Shown here: positions 26,305-35,639 of the stretch, piece after piece
Position numbering within the stretch: the first letter of the stretch is position 1
Layout: the number at the start of each line of letters is the position of its first letter
Assembly (NCBI RefSeq): GCF_035270045.1
Contig: NZ_DATFIP010000014.1
Span: forward strand, 1 to 64,000
Direction: 5' to 3'
Length of the DNA stretch: 64,000 bases
DNA from: Salibaculum sp035270045
Lineage (GTDB): Bacteria > Pseudomonadota > Alphaproteobacteria > Rhodobacterales > Rhodobacteraceae
Made by a program: the position numbers and the translations under genes
Notes under the pieces: generated by a model
Told to the model about the DNA's origin: nothing
The model's input: the letters and a program-made list of their open reading frames with translations, nothing else
Database searches by the model: none

Positions 26305-26951
26305 CAACGGACGCGCCCCATCCGGCCTTTTTCGGCTACGGTTCCCTCGTGAACCTTGCGACCCATGGCTACGAAGACCCCTTTCCGGCCCGGCTGACGG
26401 GCTGGCGCCGGGTCTGGAAACATTCCTCGCGCCGGCCGGTGGCCTTCCTGTCCGTCGAACCGGCCGAGGGGGCGGAAATCCAGGGCATGCTGGCCCATGT
26501 GCCCGGCGGCGACTGGGCGGCACTGGACCAGCGCGAACAGGCCTATCTGCGCCGAGACGTGACCGATCACGTCACCCACGACCGCCCGCGCCGCCAGACT
26601 GCAGTTTACGAGGCCGCGCGGGGTCATATCGCCCCGCCTTCGACGGAACACCCTATCCTGCTAAGCTATCTCGACGTGGTCGTTCAGGGCTACCTGAACC
26701 TGCACGGCGAAGACGGCGTGGCACACTTCTTTGCCACCACCGGGGGTTTCGAGGGACCGATACTCGATGACCGCAAGGCGCCAATCTACCCCCGCCACCA
26801 GACCCTTTCGGGCAAGGAACGTCGCACGGTCGATACCGCGCTGGAGGATATCGGCGCGCGGATCATCCAGGCAGAGACGGCTAGACCTTCGGCTTCACCT
26901 GCATCAGGCGCATCACGTCGGCCATTTCCGGGCCGCGATCCATGCCCGTGA
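26301..26951 (+). CDS. Gamma-glutamylcyclotransferase-fold protein
   Basis: A 216-residue protein with the AIG2/GGCT N-terminal motif FFGYGSLVN and a barrel-like core (ARLTGWRRVWKHSS, EIQGMLAHVPGGDW). The family forms 5-oxoproline from gamma-glutamyl compounds; substrate here is not determined. The start is the ATGA overlapping ybbP. The frame stays open to 26951, so its last 71 bp overlap the convergent gltX stop end; the true C-terminal part is therefore antisense to gltX. Confidence 0.8.
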   Translation: MTTDAPHPAFFGYGSLVNLATHGYEDPFPARLTGWRRVWKHSSRRPVAFLSVEPAEGAEIQGMLAHVPGGDWAALDQREQAYLRRDVTDHVTHDRPRRQTAVYEAARGHIAPPSTEHPILLSYLDVVVQGYLNLHGEDGVAHFFATTGGFEGPILDDRKAPIYPRHQTLSGKERRTVDTALEDIGARIIQAETARPSASPASGASRRPFPGRDPCP

Positions 26952-28203
26952 CCGCACGACGCAGCGGCATGAAGAGCCCCTTGCCCTTTCGGCCGGTGGC
27001 CTCTTTGACCGCATTGGTCCATTCGCCCCATGTTTCGGCGGTATAGGGCGGCTCGCCCAGCAGGCTCAGCGCGGTTTCGACGAACTCGGCATCCTCGTCG
27101 GCGACCTGGGGATTGCCGCCCTCATAGAAGAGCTGCCACCACTCGGCCATGTCATCCAACGTGTTGATGTTCTCGCGCACCACGTCCCAGAAGATCTCGG
27201 CCAATTCGCCGGGCACGCCTAGCTCACGCACCCGGGTTTCAACCTCTGCAAAGGGGCGCGCGGCCAGCCAGCGATGGGTCAGCGGCTCCAGATCGTCACT
27301 GTCGAACTTGGTGGGGGCGCTGCCGAACCTGGTCAGGTCGAAACCGGCGACGACCTCGTCGATGCTCTCTCGCAGCTCCACCGGGTCGGAGGACCCCAGC
27401 CGCGCCATCAGCGAATTCACCGCCATGGCCGCGATGCCCCGCGCGCGCAGGTCTCGCAGCGCCAGGGTGCCCAGCCGCTTGGACAGCGCCTCGCCCTGCG
27501 GCCCCGTCAGCAGCGAATGATGCGCGAAATTCGGCACCGTGCCGCCCATTGCCTGGATCATCTGTATCTGGGTCGCGGTATTGGTCACGTGGTCCGACCC
27601 GCGCACCACGTCCGTGATCCCCATTTCGGTGTCATCCACCACCGAGGCCAGGGTATAGAGCACCTGCCCGTCGCCGCGGATCAGCACGGGGTCGCTGACG
27701 CTGGCAGCGTCGATGGAAATATCGCCTAGAATGCCGTCGGCCCACTCGATCCGCTCGTGGTCCAGCTTGAAGCGCCAATGGCCCGCGCGCCCCTCGGCGC
27801 GATAGGCCTGTTTCTGATCTTCGGTCAGGTTCAGCCCCGAGCGGTCATAGACCGGCGGCCGGCCCATGTTCATCTGCTTCTTGCGCTTGAGGTCCAGTTC
27901 GGTCGGCGTGTCGAAACACTCGTAGAGACGCCCCATTTCGATCAGCCGGTCACGGGCCGCGGCGTAGCGGTCCAGCCGGTCGGACTGGCGCTCCACCCGG
28001 TCCCAGGTCAGGCCCAGCCAGGTCAGGTCCTGCTTGATCGCCTCGACATAGTCCTCTTTCGAGCGTTCCGGGTCGGTGTCATCAATTCGCAGGATGAAAT
28101 CGCCCCCGGCCTGGCGCGCGATGCAGTAGTTGAACAGCGCGGCACGCAGGTTGCCGATATGCAGGTAGCCGGTTGGCGACGGGGCAAAACGGGTGGTGGT
28201 CAT
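26881..28203 (-). CDS. gltX: Glutamyl-tRNA synthetase
   Basis: A 440-residue class I synthetase that charges tRNA-Glu. The HIGH signature appears as HIGN after FAPSPTGYL, and KMSKS appears as LSKRLG. FILRIDDTDPERS is the glutamate-binding stretch. The protein is some 25-30 residues shorter than the usual 470-residue bacterial GluRS. Alphaproteobacteria often carry two GltX paralogues, one of which may be specialised; which one this is cannot be settled without the genome. Confidence 0.93.
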   Translation of the reverse strand: MTTTRFAPSPTGYLHIGNLRAALFNYCIARQAGGDFILRIDDTDPERSKEDYVEAIKQDLTWLGLTWDRVERQSDRLDRYAAARDRLIEMGRLYECFDTPTELDLKRKKQMNMGRPPVYDRSGLNLTEDQKQAYRAEGRAGHWRFKLDHERIEWADGILGDISIDAASVSDPVLIRGDGQVLYTLASVVDDTEMGITDVVRGSDHVTNTATQIQMIQAMGGTVPNFAHHSLLTGPQGEALSKRLGTLALRDLRARGIAAMAVNSLMARLGSSDPVELRESIDEVVAGFDLTRFGSAPTKFDSDDLEPLTHRWLAARPFAEVETRVRELGVPGELAEIFWDVVRENINTLDDMAEWWQLFYEGGNPQVADEDAEFVETALSLLGEPPYTAETWGEWTNAVKEATGRKGKGLFMPLRRAVTGMDRGPEMADVMRLMQVKPKV

Positions 28204-28267
28204 GGCGCTCTCCTATTCAGGGCGCAGGCTCTTTCACAGGCGTGCGGAATTGTCCATATCGGGGGCC

Positions 28268-28660
28268 ATGGAAACGCCCAGCCTGACCCGCATCGAAGAG
28301 ATCGCCCGCGAAACCGCCGCCGGTCTGCCCGAACCCTTTGCAGGATTGGCGCGGGACGTCGCGATCCAGGTCGCGGATTGGCTGCCCGATCACCTGCTGG
28401 ACCCGGGCGACGACCCGCAAGCCCAGCGCGAGGAGATTACGGGGATGTACGACGGCATCCCCCTGACCGAGAAATCCAGCTACGATCTGCCCCATGGGCC
28501 CGACGTCGTCTGGCTGTTCCGCCAGCCCATCCTGATGGAGCTGGAGGACCGAGACGTGACACTGGCAACCCTCGTCGCCCACGTGACGATCCACGAATTC
28601 GCCCATCACTTCGGCTGGTCCGATGCCGATATCGCAACCATAGACCGCTGGTGGGAGTGA
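28268..28660 (+). CDS. Zincin-like metallopeptidase family protein
   Basis: A 130-residue protein of the minimal zinc-protease family (COG3824 type). The active site motif HEFAHHFGWSDAD near the C-terminus gives HExxH plus a downstream acidic residue. There is no signal peptide, so it is likely cytoplasmic. The start at 28268 is the ATG before the family's usual N-terminus. It is divergent from gltX with 64 bp between them. The substrate is unknown. Confidence 0.85.
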   Translation: METPSLTRIEEIARETAAGLPEPFAGLARDVAIQVADWLPDHLLDPGDDPQAQREEITGMYDGIPLTEKSSYDLPHGPDVVWLFRQPILMELEDRDVTLATLVAHVTIHEFAHHFGWSDADIATIDRWWE

Positions 28661-28855
28661 GCCCCTGTCCGGGACACAGCCCCGTCGAACGGTGCGATGG
28701 GCCTTAAGAGGTGCGACAGCGCGGAGCCCAGCCAGCCCGGGCCATACAGGCGGATGGCTCTGTGCAGAGGCGCAGATCACGTCTGCGGCATCAACGGCTG
28801 CAGCGCGTCCAACACGTGCTACGTTCTACGGTGCAAACAAAGGGAGCGATCGCAG

Positions 28856-29770
28856 ATGAAACTGACACGACGCCAAGCCATTGCAGGGACAGCCACGCTG
28901 CCCTTTGCCGCCACGCTCGCAAACACCGCGCAGGCGCAGACCCAGGCCCCCGCCACCAGCCTGCCCCGGTTCCGGGATTTCACCCTTGGCGACTTCAGGG
29001 TCACGACCCTGCTCGCCGGGTCCCGCCCGGTCGAGAACCCGCAAGGTATTTTCGGCATGAATGTCTCGGAACAGGAGTTCGCAGACGCCAGCGCCGCCAA
29101 TTTCATCCCGACCGATATGGCGCAGTTCTTCTTCACCCCCACCGTCGTGAATACCGGGTCGGAATTGATCCTCTTCGACACGGGCCTGAGCGCGGGCGGC
29201 ATGACCCAGGCACTGGCCGCCGCCGGCTATGCCGCCGACGACATCACCCATGTCGTGCTGACCCACATGCATGGCGACCATATCGGCGGGCTGAGCGATG
29301 ACAGCGGCGCCGAGACCTTTGCCAACGCCGCTTACATCACCGGGCAGGTGGAATTCGATGCCTGGGCGGCGATGGGCAATGACGGCTTCGAGGCCAAGGT
29401 CCGCCCGCTGGCCGAGAAGATGTCCTTCCTGGGCGACGGTGACAGCGTCCGCTCGGGGATCACCGCCATGGCGGCCTTCGGCCATACGCCGGGACACATG
29501 GGCTACATGTTGGAATCGGGCGGACAGCAACTCTTGCTGATGGCCGACACCGCCAATCACTACGTCTGGTCGCTGGCCTATCCCGACTGGGAGGTCCGCT
29601 TCGATGCCGACAAGGCCGCCGCCGCCGAGACCCGCCGCCGGGTGCTGGGCATGGCCGCCGCCGATCGCATCCCGCTGATCGGCTACCACATGCCCTTCCC
29701 CGGCCTGGGCTATGTCGAGACGCGCGGCGACGGCTTCCACTACGTGCCGCACAGCTACCAGTTGATGTAA
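28856..29770 (+). CDS. Tat-exported metallo-beta-lactamase-fold hydrolase
   Basis: A 304-residue protein with a twin-arginine signal (LTRRQAIAGTATLPFAAT, cleavage near AQAQ) and an MBL fold with HMHGDH, the zinc site that continues with His at FGHTPGHMGY and Asp at MADTANH. AGGGAG at 28841-28846 precedes the start. MBL-fold enzymes include lactonases, phosphodiesterases and thiol hydrolases; export to the periplasm in folded form suggests a pre-assembled metal site. The 195 bp upstream (28661-28855) hold no gene. Confidence 0.88.
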   Translation: MKLTRRQAIAGTATLPFAATLANTAQAQTQAPATSLPRFRDFTLGDFRVTTLLAGSRPVENPQGIFGMNVSEQEFADASAANFIPTDMAQFFFTPTVVNTGSELILFDTGLSAGGMTQALAAAGYAADDITHVVLTHMHGDHIGGLSDDSGAETFANAAYITGQVEFDAWAAMGNDGFEAKVRPLAEKMSFLGDGDSVRSGITAMAAFGHTPGHMGYMLESGGQQLLLMADTANHYVWSLAYPDWEVRFDADKAAAAETRRRVLGMAAADRIPLIGYHMPFPGLGYVETRGDGFHYVPHSYQLM

Positions 29771-29778
29771 GCGGAGCG

Positions 29779-29800
29779 GGCGGCGCCCTTTGGCGCCGCC
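29779..29800 (+). terminator. Hairpin between the MBL gene and the PfkB gene
   Basis: GGCGGCGCC (29779-29787) and GGCGCCGCC (29792-29800) form a perfect 9-bp stem around CTTT. Only two T follow, so termination may be incomplete, leaving some read-through into the kinase gene 52 bp downstream. Confidence 0.6.
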
Positions 29801-29851
29801 TTGGCATCGGGTGCCGGTTCAGGCTATGTTAGCGCCAACAGGAGGCCACCG

Positions 29852-30799
29852 ATGCACGATATCCTCACCGTTACCCTCAACCCGGCTTTCGACCTGTCGA
29901 CTTCAGTCGCGCAGATGGTCCCCGACGCCAAGATGCGCTGTGCCCCGCCCGAAACGGACCCGGGCGGAGGTGGATTGAATGTCTCGCGCGCCATTCACCA
30001 GCTGGGCGGGGCCTCGAAGGCCTTCGTCGCGCTGGGCGGGGATACCGGCACCGCGCTCGAACACCTGCTACGCAAGGCCGGGCTCGATGTCGTCAGCCAC
30101 GAGGCGCCCGGCGAAACCCGCCAGAGCCTTGCCGTGACAGACCTGAGCACCAACGAACAGTTCCGCTTCATGTTGCCCGGCCCGGACTGGACCGGCGAGG
30201 ACATCCAGCGTGTCCGAGACGCCATCCGCGACAACGCCCAGCGCGACGGCTATATCGTGCTGTCGGGCAGCGGACCGCACGGCGCCTCGCCCGATCTCTA
30301 CGCCCGCATCTGCCGCGATGTCAGTGACACAGGGGCGCGGGTCGTTCTCGACACCTCGGGTCCGGCGCTCGCTCACCTGGCCGCCGGACAGGACACGCCG
30401 CCGTTCCTGTTGCGCATGGACAGCCACGAGGCCGAGACACTGGCGCGCCGCCCCTTGCGCAACCGCGCCGACAGTGCCGCGTTTGCGGAACGCCTGGTCA
30501 AGCAGGGGGCGGCGCAACTGGTGATCGTTGCCCGCGGCGCGGATGGGTCTGTCCTGGCCGACGGAACACGCCGGCTGCGGGTCAATGCCGCCAATATCAC
30601 CGTGCGCAGCCGCGTGGGCGCCGGCGACAGCTTCGTCGGCGGCTTCGTCATGGCCCTGGCGCAGGATCACCCGGTCGAGGAAGCGTTCCGGCGCGGTTCG
30701 GCCGCCGCGTCGGCCGCCTGCATGACCGAAGGCACGCAGTTGTGCCTCCCCAAGGATTTCGAAGCGCTTCTGGAGCAGACAGAAGTCGAGACGCTCTAG
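29852..30799 (+). CDS. 1-Phosphofructokinase-family (PfkB) sugar kinase
   Basis: A 315-residue PfkB-type kinase. It opens with ILTVTLNPAFD, characteristic of the FruK/LacC/PfkB-II group, and carries the anion-hole and catalytic motif GAGDSFVGGF. It would phosphorylate a sugar phosphate such as fructose-6-P or tagatose-6-P. The start follows AGGAGG. No sugar-transport genes are linked, which favours a PfkB (6-phosphofructokinase II)-like role over fructose PTS metabolism; this is inference. Confidence 0.85.
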   Translation: MHDILTVTLNPAFDLSTSVAQMVPDAKMRCAPPETDPGGGGLNVSRAIHQLGGASKAFVALGGDTGTALEHLLRKAGLDVVSHEAPGETRQSLAVTDLSTNEQFRFMLPGPDWTGEDIQRVRDAIRDNAQRDGYIVLSGSGPHGASPDLYARICRDVSDTGARVVLDTSGPALAHLAAGQDTPPFLLRMDSHEAETLARRPLRNRADSAAFAERLVKQGAAQLVIVARGADGSVLADGTRRLRVNAANITVRSRVGAGDSFVGGFVMALAQDHPVEEAFRRGSAAASAACMTEGTQLCLPKDFEALLEQTEVETL

Positions 30800-30811
30800 G
30801 CCCAAAGCACC

Positions 30812-30841
30812 ACAGGCGCGCCGTTCCGCCGACGCGCCTGT
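30812..30841. terminator. Hairpin between convergent kinase and wrbA genes
   Basis: ACAGGCGCG (30812-30820) pairs perfectly with CGCGCCTGT (30833-30841) around a 12-nt loop. A T-rich stretch (TTGCAGTTGTCTTGG) follows on the plus strand. It is probably a terminator for the kinase transcript, less surely for wrbA. Confidence 0.5.
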
Positions 30842-30876
30842 TGCAGTTGTCTTGGCCAAACAGATGTGGCTGTTTG

Positions 30877-31470
30877 TCAGTCGGCGAGTTTGGCCGACAT
30901 CTGGACAAGGCGCTTGGCTTGATGCGCAACCGATCGCTCGCCGATATCGTCCAGCTCACCCGGTTGTGTCGAGAAGCCGTAGGGGTTTCCGCCGTCTTCG
31001 AACTTCACGCCGTCGGTATAACCCGGCGGGATGATGATCGCGCCCCAGTGCATGAAGGTGGTGTAGAAGCCCAGCAGCGTGGATTCGGCACCGCCGTTCG
31101 GATTCTGGCTGGAAGTTGTGGCCGTCACGGCCTTGTCGACCAGCTTGCCCTCCATCCAGAGTGGGCCGAGCGTGTCGATGAAAGCGCGCATCTGGCTGGT
31201 CACGGTGCCAAAGCGTGTGGGCGACGAAAAGAACAGCCCGTCGGCCCAGTCGACGTCATCGAGCGTGGCCACGGGGATATCGGACTGCGCGTCTGCAGCG
31301 GCTTTCCAGGCGTCCTGACCGGCGACGACATCCGCCGGCGCAGTTTCATGAACGCGGCGCAGGCGCACTTCGGCACCAGCGTCTTCTGCGGCCTTGGCGG
31401 CGGCCTTGGCGACCCCGTAGTTGGTGCCATAGGTCGAATAGTAGATGATCGCGATCCTGGGCGTGTTCAT
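30877..31470 (-). CDS. wrbA: NAD(P)H:quinone oxidoreductase WrbA-type flavoprotein
   Basis: A 197-residue flavodoxin-like protein with the FMN phosphate loop YYSTYGTNYG, the SPTRFG(TV) motif and SSQNPNGGAEST, all standard for WrbA. It carries out two-electron quinone reduction, protecting from redox cycling. GGGAGC lies upstream of the start. Single gene. Confidence 0.94.
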   Translation of the reverse strand: MNTPRIAIIYYSTYGTNYGVAKAAAKAAEDAGAEVRLRRVHETAPADVVAGQDAWKAAADAQSDIPVATLDDVDWADGLFFSSPTRFGTVTSQMRAFIDTLGPLWMEGKLVDKAVTATTSSQNPNGGAESTLLGFYTTFMHWGAIIIPPGYTDGVKFEDGGNPYGFSTQPGELDDIGERSVAHQAKRLVQMSAKLAD

Positions 31471-31612
31471 AACGTGCTCCCTGCATTGGAAATTTCAGAC
31501 GAGGGTTAGATAAGGCCCCTCTCGGGCGCTGTCGCCGTCAACAGCCCCGCAGCACCTGTGCGCTGACGCACCAAAAGAGAAGACAGGGTCTTTGGGCCGC
31601 GAAATCGCGAGG

Positions 31613-33271
31613 TCAGCCCTCGTCGCGCCAGCGGTTCACGATGGGGTAGCGGCGATCCAGCCAGAAGGCGCGCCGCGAAAGGCGCGGCCCGGGGGCCGAC
31701 TGGAAGCGCTTGTATTCACTGATGTATATCAGGTGCTCGACCTTCTTGACGTCATCGCGGTCATACCCGGCCGCCACGCAATCGCCGACGCTGGCCTCGT
31801 CATCCACGAGCATTTGCAGGATACCGTCCAGAACCGGGTAATCGGGCAGGCTGTCACTGTCCTTCTGGTCCGCGCGCAGCTCGGCCGAAGGCGGCTTGTC
31901 GATGATCGCTTCGGGCACGACCGCGCCGGCCGGCCCCATCATCCAGGGACGATGATTGGCGTTGCGCCAGCGGCACAGATCGAAAACCCGTGTCTTGTAG
32001 AGGTCCTTGATCGGATTATAGCCGCCGGCCATGTCGCCATAGATCGTGGCATACCCCACGGCCACCTCGGATTTGTTGCCCGTGGTCAGCAGCATCTCGC
32101 CGAATTTGTTGGACTGCGCCATCAACAGCAGCCCCCTTGTCCGCGACTGGATATTTTCCTCGGTCAGGTCTTGGGGCAATCCTTCGAACAAGGGCGCAAG
32201 CGTGTCGGTCACCGCGTCGCGCACGGCCCCGATGGGCACGGTGTCATAGCGCACGCCCAGCGCCTTCGCGGCCGCCTCGGCATCGACCAGCGACGCATCA
32301 GAGGTGTATTCCGACGGCAGCATGACACAGCGCACGTTCCCCGGGCCCAGCGCATCCACTGCGATCGCCGCCACGACGGCCGAATCCACCCCGCCGGACA
32401 GGCCCAGCAGGACCTTTTCGAAGCCGGTCTTGGCCGTGTAGTCGCGCAAGCCAAGCACCACGGCGTTGTAATCCTCTTCCAGGCTGTCCGGCACATGCGC
32501 CATAGGGCCGGGTTCGGCCTGCCAGCCATCCTCGGTGCGGGTGAAATCGACCTCGGCCATGACCTCTTCGAAATGTGGCAGCTGCACCACCAGCGCGCCG
32601 TGCCGGTTCAGAACGAACGACCCCCCGTCGAAGACCTGGTCGTCCTGCCCCCCCACGGTATTGAGATAGACCAGCGGCAGGTCGCATTCGGTCACCCGCG
32701 CGACCATCTGGTTCATCCGGACCTCGCGCTTGTCGCGAAAATAAGGGCTGCCGTTGGGCACGAGCAGGAGTTCGGCACCGCTCTCGGCCATGGCCTCGCA
32801 GACATCCGGGTACCAGGCATCCTCGCAGACCGGCGTGCCGATGCGCAGCGGCCCGGCATCCCACGGGCCCTGCATGTCGCCGCGCGAAAACACCCGCACC
32901 TCGTCGAAGACGTTGAAATTGGGCAGGAAGTACTTGCGCGTCGTCGCGTGGACGCGGCCGTCCTTGAGAATGAAATAGGTATTGTGCAGCTTGGTCGTCT
33001 CGGGCATCGGCCCGCCGATCCCGAGGATCGGGCCATCGGCACACTCTGCCGCAAGGGCTTCGACAGCCTCGACCGCACGGCGCACGAAGGCCGGTTTCAT
33101 CACCAGGTCCTGAGGCTGGTAGCCGGTGATGAACATCTCTGGCAGCATCACCATGTCGGCCCCCGCGGCCCGCCCCCTGTCCCAGGCCGCGCGCGCCTTG
33201 GCGGCATTGCCCGCGATATCGCCCACGGTGGGGTTGAGTTGCGCCATGGTCAGGCGGAAACGGTCGGCCAT
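31613..33271 (-). CDS. nadE: Glutamine-dependent NAD+ synthetase
   Basis: A 552-residue two-domain enzyme. The N-terminal nitrilase-type glutaminase (1-250) carries PEMFITGY (Glu), RKYFLPNFNVFDE (Lys) and PVCEDAWYPD (Cys). The C-terminal synthetase has the PP-loop LLGLSGGVDSA and TTGNKSE. It amidates deamido-NAD with ammonia channelled from glutamine, the last step of NAD synthesis. The start at 33271 was chosen at MADRFRLTMAQLNP, the family start. Confidence 0.95.
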   Translation of the reverse strand: MADRFRLTMAQLNPTVGDIAGNAAKARAAWDRGRAAGADMVMLPEMFITGYQPQDLVMKPAFVRRAVEAVEALAAECADGPILGIGGPMPETTKLHNTYFILKDGRVHATTRKYFLPNFNVFDEVRVFSRGDMQGPWDAGPLRIGTPVCEDAWYPDVCEAMAESGAELLLVPNGSPYFRDKREVRMNQMVARVTECDLPLVYLNTVGGQDDQVFDGGSFVLNRHGALVVQLPHFEEVMAEVDFTRTEDGWQAEPGPMAHVPDSLEEDYNAVVLGLRDYTAKTGFEKVLLGLSGGVDSAVVAAIAVDALGPGNVRCVMLPSEYTSDASLVDAEAAAKALGVRYDTVPIGAVRDAVTDTLAPLFEGLPQDLTEENIQSRTRGLLLMAQSNKFGEMLLTTGNKSEVAVGYATIYGDMAGGYNPIKDLYKTRVFDLCRWRNANHRPWMMGPAGAVVPEAIIDKPPSAELRADQKDSDSLPDYPVLDGILQMLVDDEASVGDCVAAGYDRDDVKKVEHLIYISEYKRFQSAPGPRLSRRAFWLDRRYPIVNRWRDEG

Positions 33272-33423
33272 TGCGGAACACCCTTGGTCAGTCCTATCGC
33301 CCATGTAGCAGATCGGCGGGCAAGGTGAAGCCGAATGCCCTGGGGCGGACAGGTTTCTCCGTTGTCTTGTTGCGTCGGGCTGATTACCCTGCGAGCCGAG
33401 AACCGTGGGGAGAGCTGCCGATC

Positions 33424-34869
33424 ATGCCGCGCACCAAGACGCATCACATCCTTGCCGCCACCCTGGCCGTGCTGGTCGCCCTGCCCGCCTGGGCGCAGTC
33501 TGTGCAGACCAAGCAATACGACGATGGCGGCGTCTACGAGGGCCAGTTCCTCAACGGCCTTCAGCACGGCAGGGGAACCTACCGTCTGCCAAACGGTTAC
33601 GAATACACCGGTGAATGGTTCGAGGGAGAGATTCGCGGCCAGGGCACGGCGCAATTCCCCAACGGCTCGGTCTACGAGGGCGAATTTGCCGCAGGCAAGC
33701 CGCATGGTTTCGGCAAGATAACCTTCGCCGACGGCGGCACCTACGAAGGCGACTGGACCGAGGGCAACATCACCGGCCGCGGCATCGCGCGCTACGCCAA
33801 CGGCGTGACCTACGAGGGCGAGTTCCGCAACGCGATGCACCATGGCCAGGGGGTCATGCGCAGCCCCGAGGGCTATGTCTACGAGGGCCCTTGGGTCAAC
33901 GGCGTCAAGCAGGGTATCGGCCGCATCACCTATCCCGACGGGGCAATCTACGAGGGCAACCTGGTGGATGGCACGCGCAACGGCCAAGGCAAGCTGACCA
34001 TGCCCGACGGGCTGGTCTATGAAGGCACCTGGCAAGACGGCCAGATCCAGGGCGAGGGTCGCCTGATCCAGCCCAACGGCGACATCTACGAGGGCGATCT
34101 GGTGGCCGGCAAGCGCGAGGGCGAAGGCACCGTGACCTTCGCCAACGGCGACGTCTACCAGGGTGATTTCAAGGACGACATGCGCCACGGCCAGGGTGTT
34201 TTCACGGGCACCGATGGCTATCGGTATGTCGGCCAGTGGTCCGAGGGCCAGATCGAGGGCCAAGGCGAGGTGACCTATCCGGACGGGTCCACCTATGCCG
34301 GCGAATTCCAGGATGACATCGCCCATGGCACCGGCAAGATCACCTATCCCGACGGCTCCACCTACGAAGGCAGCTGGAAAAACGGCGTGATCGACGGCGA
34401 GGGGGTGGCGACCTATGCGAACGGTCTGGTCTACGAGGGGGCGTTCAAGGACGGCAAGAACCATGGGCAAGGCACCATGACCTATGCCGACGGCTATTCC
34501 TACACCGGGGAATGGGCCAACGGACAGCGCCACGGCATGGGCAAGGCCACCTATGCCGACGGCACCGTCTACGAGGGCCAGTTCGTCGATGGCCAGCGCC
34601 ACGGCACCGGTACGATCACCATGGCGGACGGCTTCGTCTACGAGGGGGAGTGGGAGAACGGCGAGATCAGCGGCCAGGGCGTGGCCACCTACGCCAATGG
34701 CGATGTCTACGAGGGCACGTTCCGCTCGGGCCGTCGTCAGGGCGAGGGCACGATGACCTACGCCACCGGCCAGGTCGCAGAGGGCGACTGGCAGGACGGC
34801 GCGCTGGTCAGCCAGGACAGCGGCAGCCCGGCCGCCGACCCGGTGGGCGAGGCGCAAGAAGCGCAATAG
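33424..34869 (+). CDS. Secreted MORN-repeat protein
   Basis: A 481-residue protein: Sec signal peptide (ILAATLAVLVALPAWA) followed almost entirely by about 19 tandem 23-residue MORN units of the form YEGxWxxGxxxGxGxxxYxDG, then a short acidic tail. The repeats form an extended beta-hairpin rod in known MORN structures, bacterial and eukaryotic, and serve in scaffolding or lipid/protein binding. The signal places it in the periplasm or on the surface. GGGGAGAG precedes the ATG. The 69-nt repeat period has diverged at the DNA level, so units are not recent copies. Confidence 0.9.
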   Translation: MPRTKTHHILAATLAVLVALPAWAQSVQTKQYDDGGVYEGQFLNGLQHGRGTYRLPNGYEYTGEWFEGEIRGQGTAQFPNGSVYEGEFAAGKPHGFGKITFADGGTYEGDWTEGNITGRGIARYANGVTYEGEFRNAMHHGQGVMRSPEGYVYEGPWVNGVKQGIGRITYPDGAIYEGNLVDGTRNGQGKLTMPDGLVYEGTWQDGQIQGEGRLIQPNGDIYEGDLVAGKREGEGTVTFANGDVYQGDFKDDMRHGQGVFTGTDGYRYVGQWSEGQIEGQGEVTYPDGSTYAGEFQDDIAHGTGKITYPDGSTYEGSWKNGVIDGEGVATYANGLVYEGAFKDGKNHGQGTMTYADGYSYTGEWANGQRHGMGKATYADGTVYEGQFVDGQRHGTGTITMADGFVYEGEWENGEISGQGVATYANGDVYEGTFRSGRRQGEGTMTYATGQVAEGDWQDGALVSQDSGSPAADPVGEAQEAQ

Positions 34870-34900
34870 GTTCCAGCATTCTTGGACCGGGCCCGCTCCT

Positions 34901-35638
34901 GTGACACGCCTGTCGACCATCAGCTGGAATATTCACCGTGGACGCGGTGAAGACGGTGTCGTCGACCCGGGTCGCACGGCAGACGTGCTGTCGCGGGAGG
35001 TCGTTGCGCAACCGGCGGACCTGGTCATCCTTCAGGAGGCCGATGAACAGCGGCCACCGCACCGTGGAATCCTCGACCTGGCCGATGTGGAGGCACGCAC
35101 CGGCCTGCGAAATGTCCACCTCGGCCATGATAGCCGGTGGGGCGAGGACAGCCATGGCTTTCTCGGGGTCGTTTTCCTCGCAGGCCATGGGATAGAGATG
35201 GAACGGATCACGCTTCTGGATTTGCCGGGTCATTGCCATCGCGGAGCGGTGATTGCGGATTTGCGCAAGGACGGAAGCCCGATGCGGGTTGTGGGCACGC
35301 ACCTGTCGCTGACACAGGTTTTGCGGATCGCGCAGATGCGGACGCTGGGGCAGCATCTGTTCCGCAGGCCCGCACGGCCCACGATCCTGTGCGGCGACCT
35401 GAACGAATGGCGGCCTTGGGGGGGCGCGGCATTCTCGCGCGCCGTGCTGGGCGAAAAGTTCACCGGCCCCGCCCCCGCCACCTTTCCGGTGCGCCGCCCT
35501 GTGCTGCCGCTGGACCGGTTTCTCGGGGCCGGGGGCGCACGGGTGTTACAGGCGCAGGCGCTCGACGGTCAGGGAATCAGAGGGGCCTCGGATCACCGGC
35601 CACTGCGAGCCGAGATAGAGCTGCGGTGTCAGGGCTAG
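34901..35638 (+). CDS. Endonuclease/exonuclease/phosphatase (EEP) family protein
   Basis: A 245-residue EEP-fold protein. The metal and catalytic residues are present in NIHRG, LQEADEQ, GTHLSLT, CGDLNEW and SDHRPL. The family cleaves phosphodiesters or phosphomonoesters (DNA, phosphoinositide, sphingomyelin). It has no signal peptide. The start is GTG at 34901, 31 bp after the MORN gene with a weak Shine-Dalgarno; it probably shares that transcript. It is convergent with the opgG stop. The neighbouring glucan and lipid genes invite a phospholipid role, but this is unproven. Confidence 0.8.
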   Translation: MTRLSTISWNIHRGRGEDGVVDPGRTADVLSREVVAQPADLVILQEADEQRPPHRGILDLADVEARTGLRNVHLGHDSRWGEDSHGFLGVVFLAGHGIEMERITLLDLPGHCHRGAVIADLRKDGSPMRVVGTHLSLTQVLRIAQMRTLGQHLFRRPARPTILCGDLNEWRPWGGAAFSRAVLGEKFTGPAPATFPVRRPVLPLDRFLGAGGARVLQAQALDGQGIRGASDHRPLRAEIELRCQG

Positions 35639-35639
35639 G

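Noticed and set aside
33424..34869. Possible CRISPR array or DNA tandem repeat
   Set aside because: The 69-nt period comes from degenerate MORN codons; no identical repeats or spacers.
33250..34920. 556-codon minus-strand ORF with apparent repeats opposite the MORN gene
   Set aside because: Its repeats are the reverse complement of the MORN codons; no start signal.
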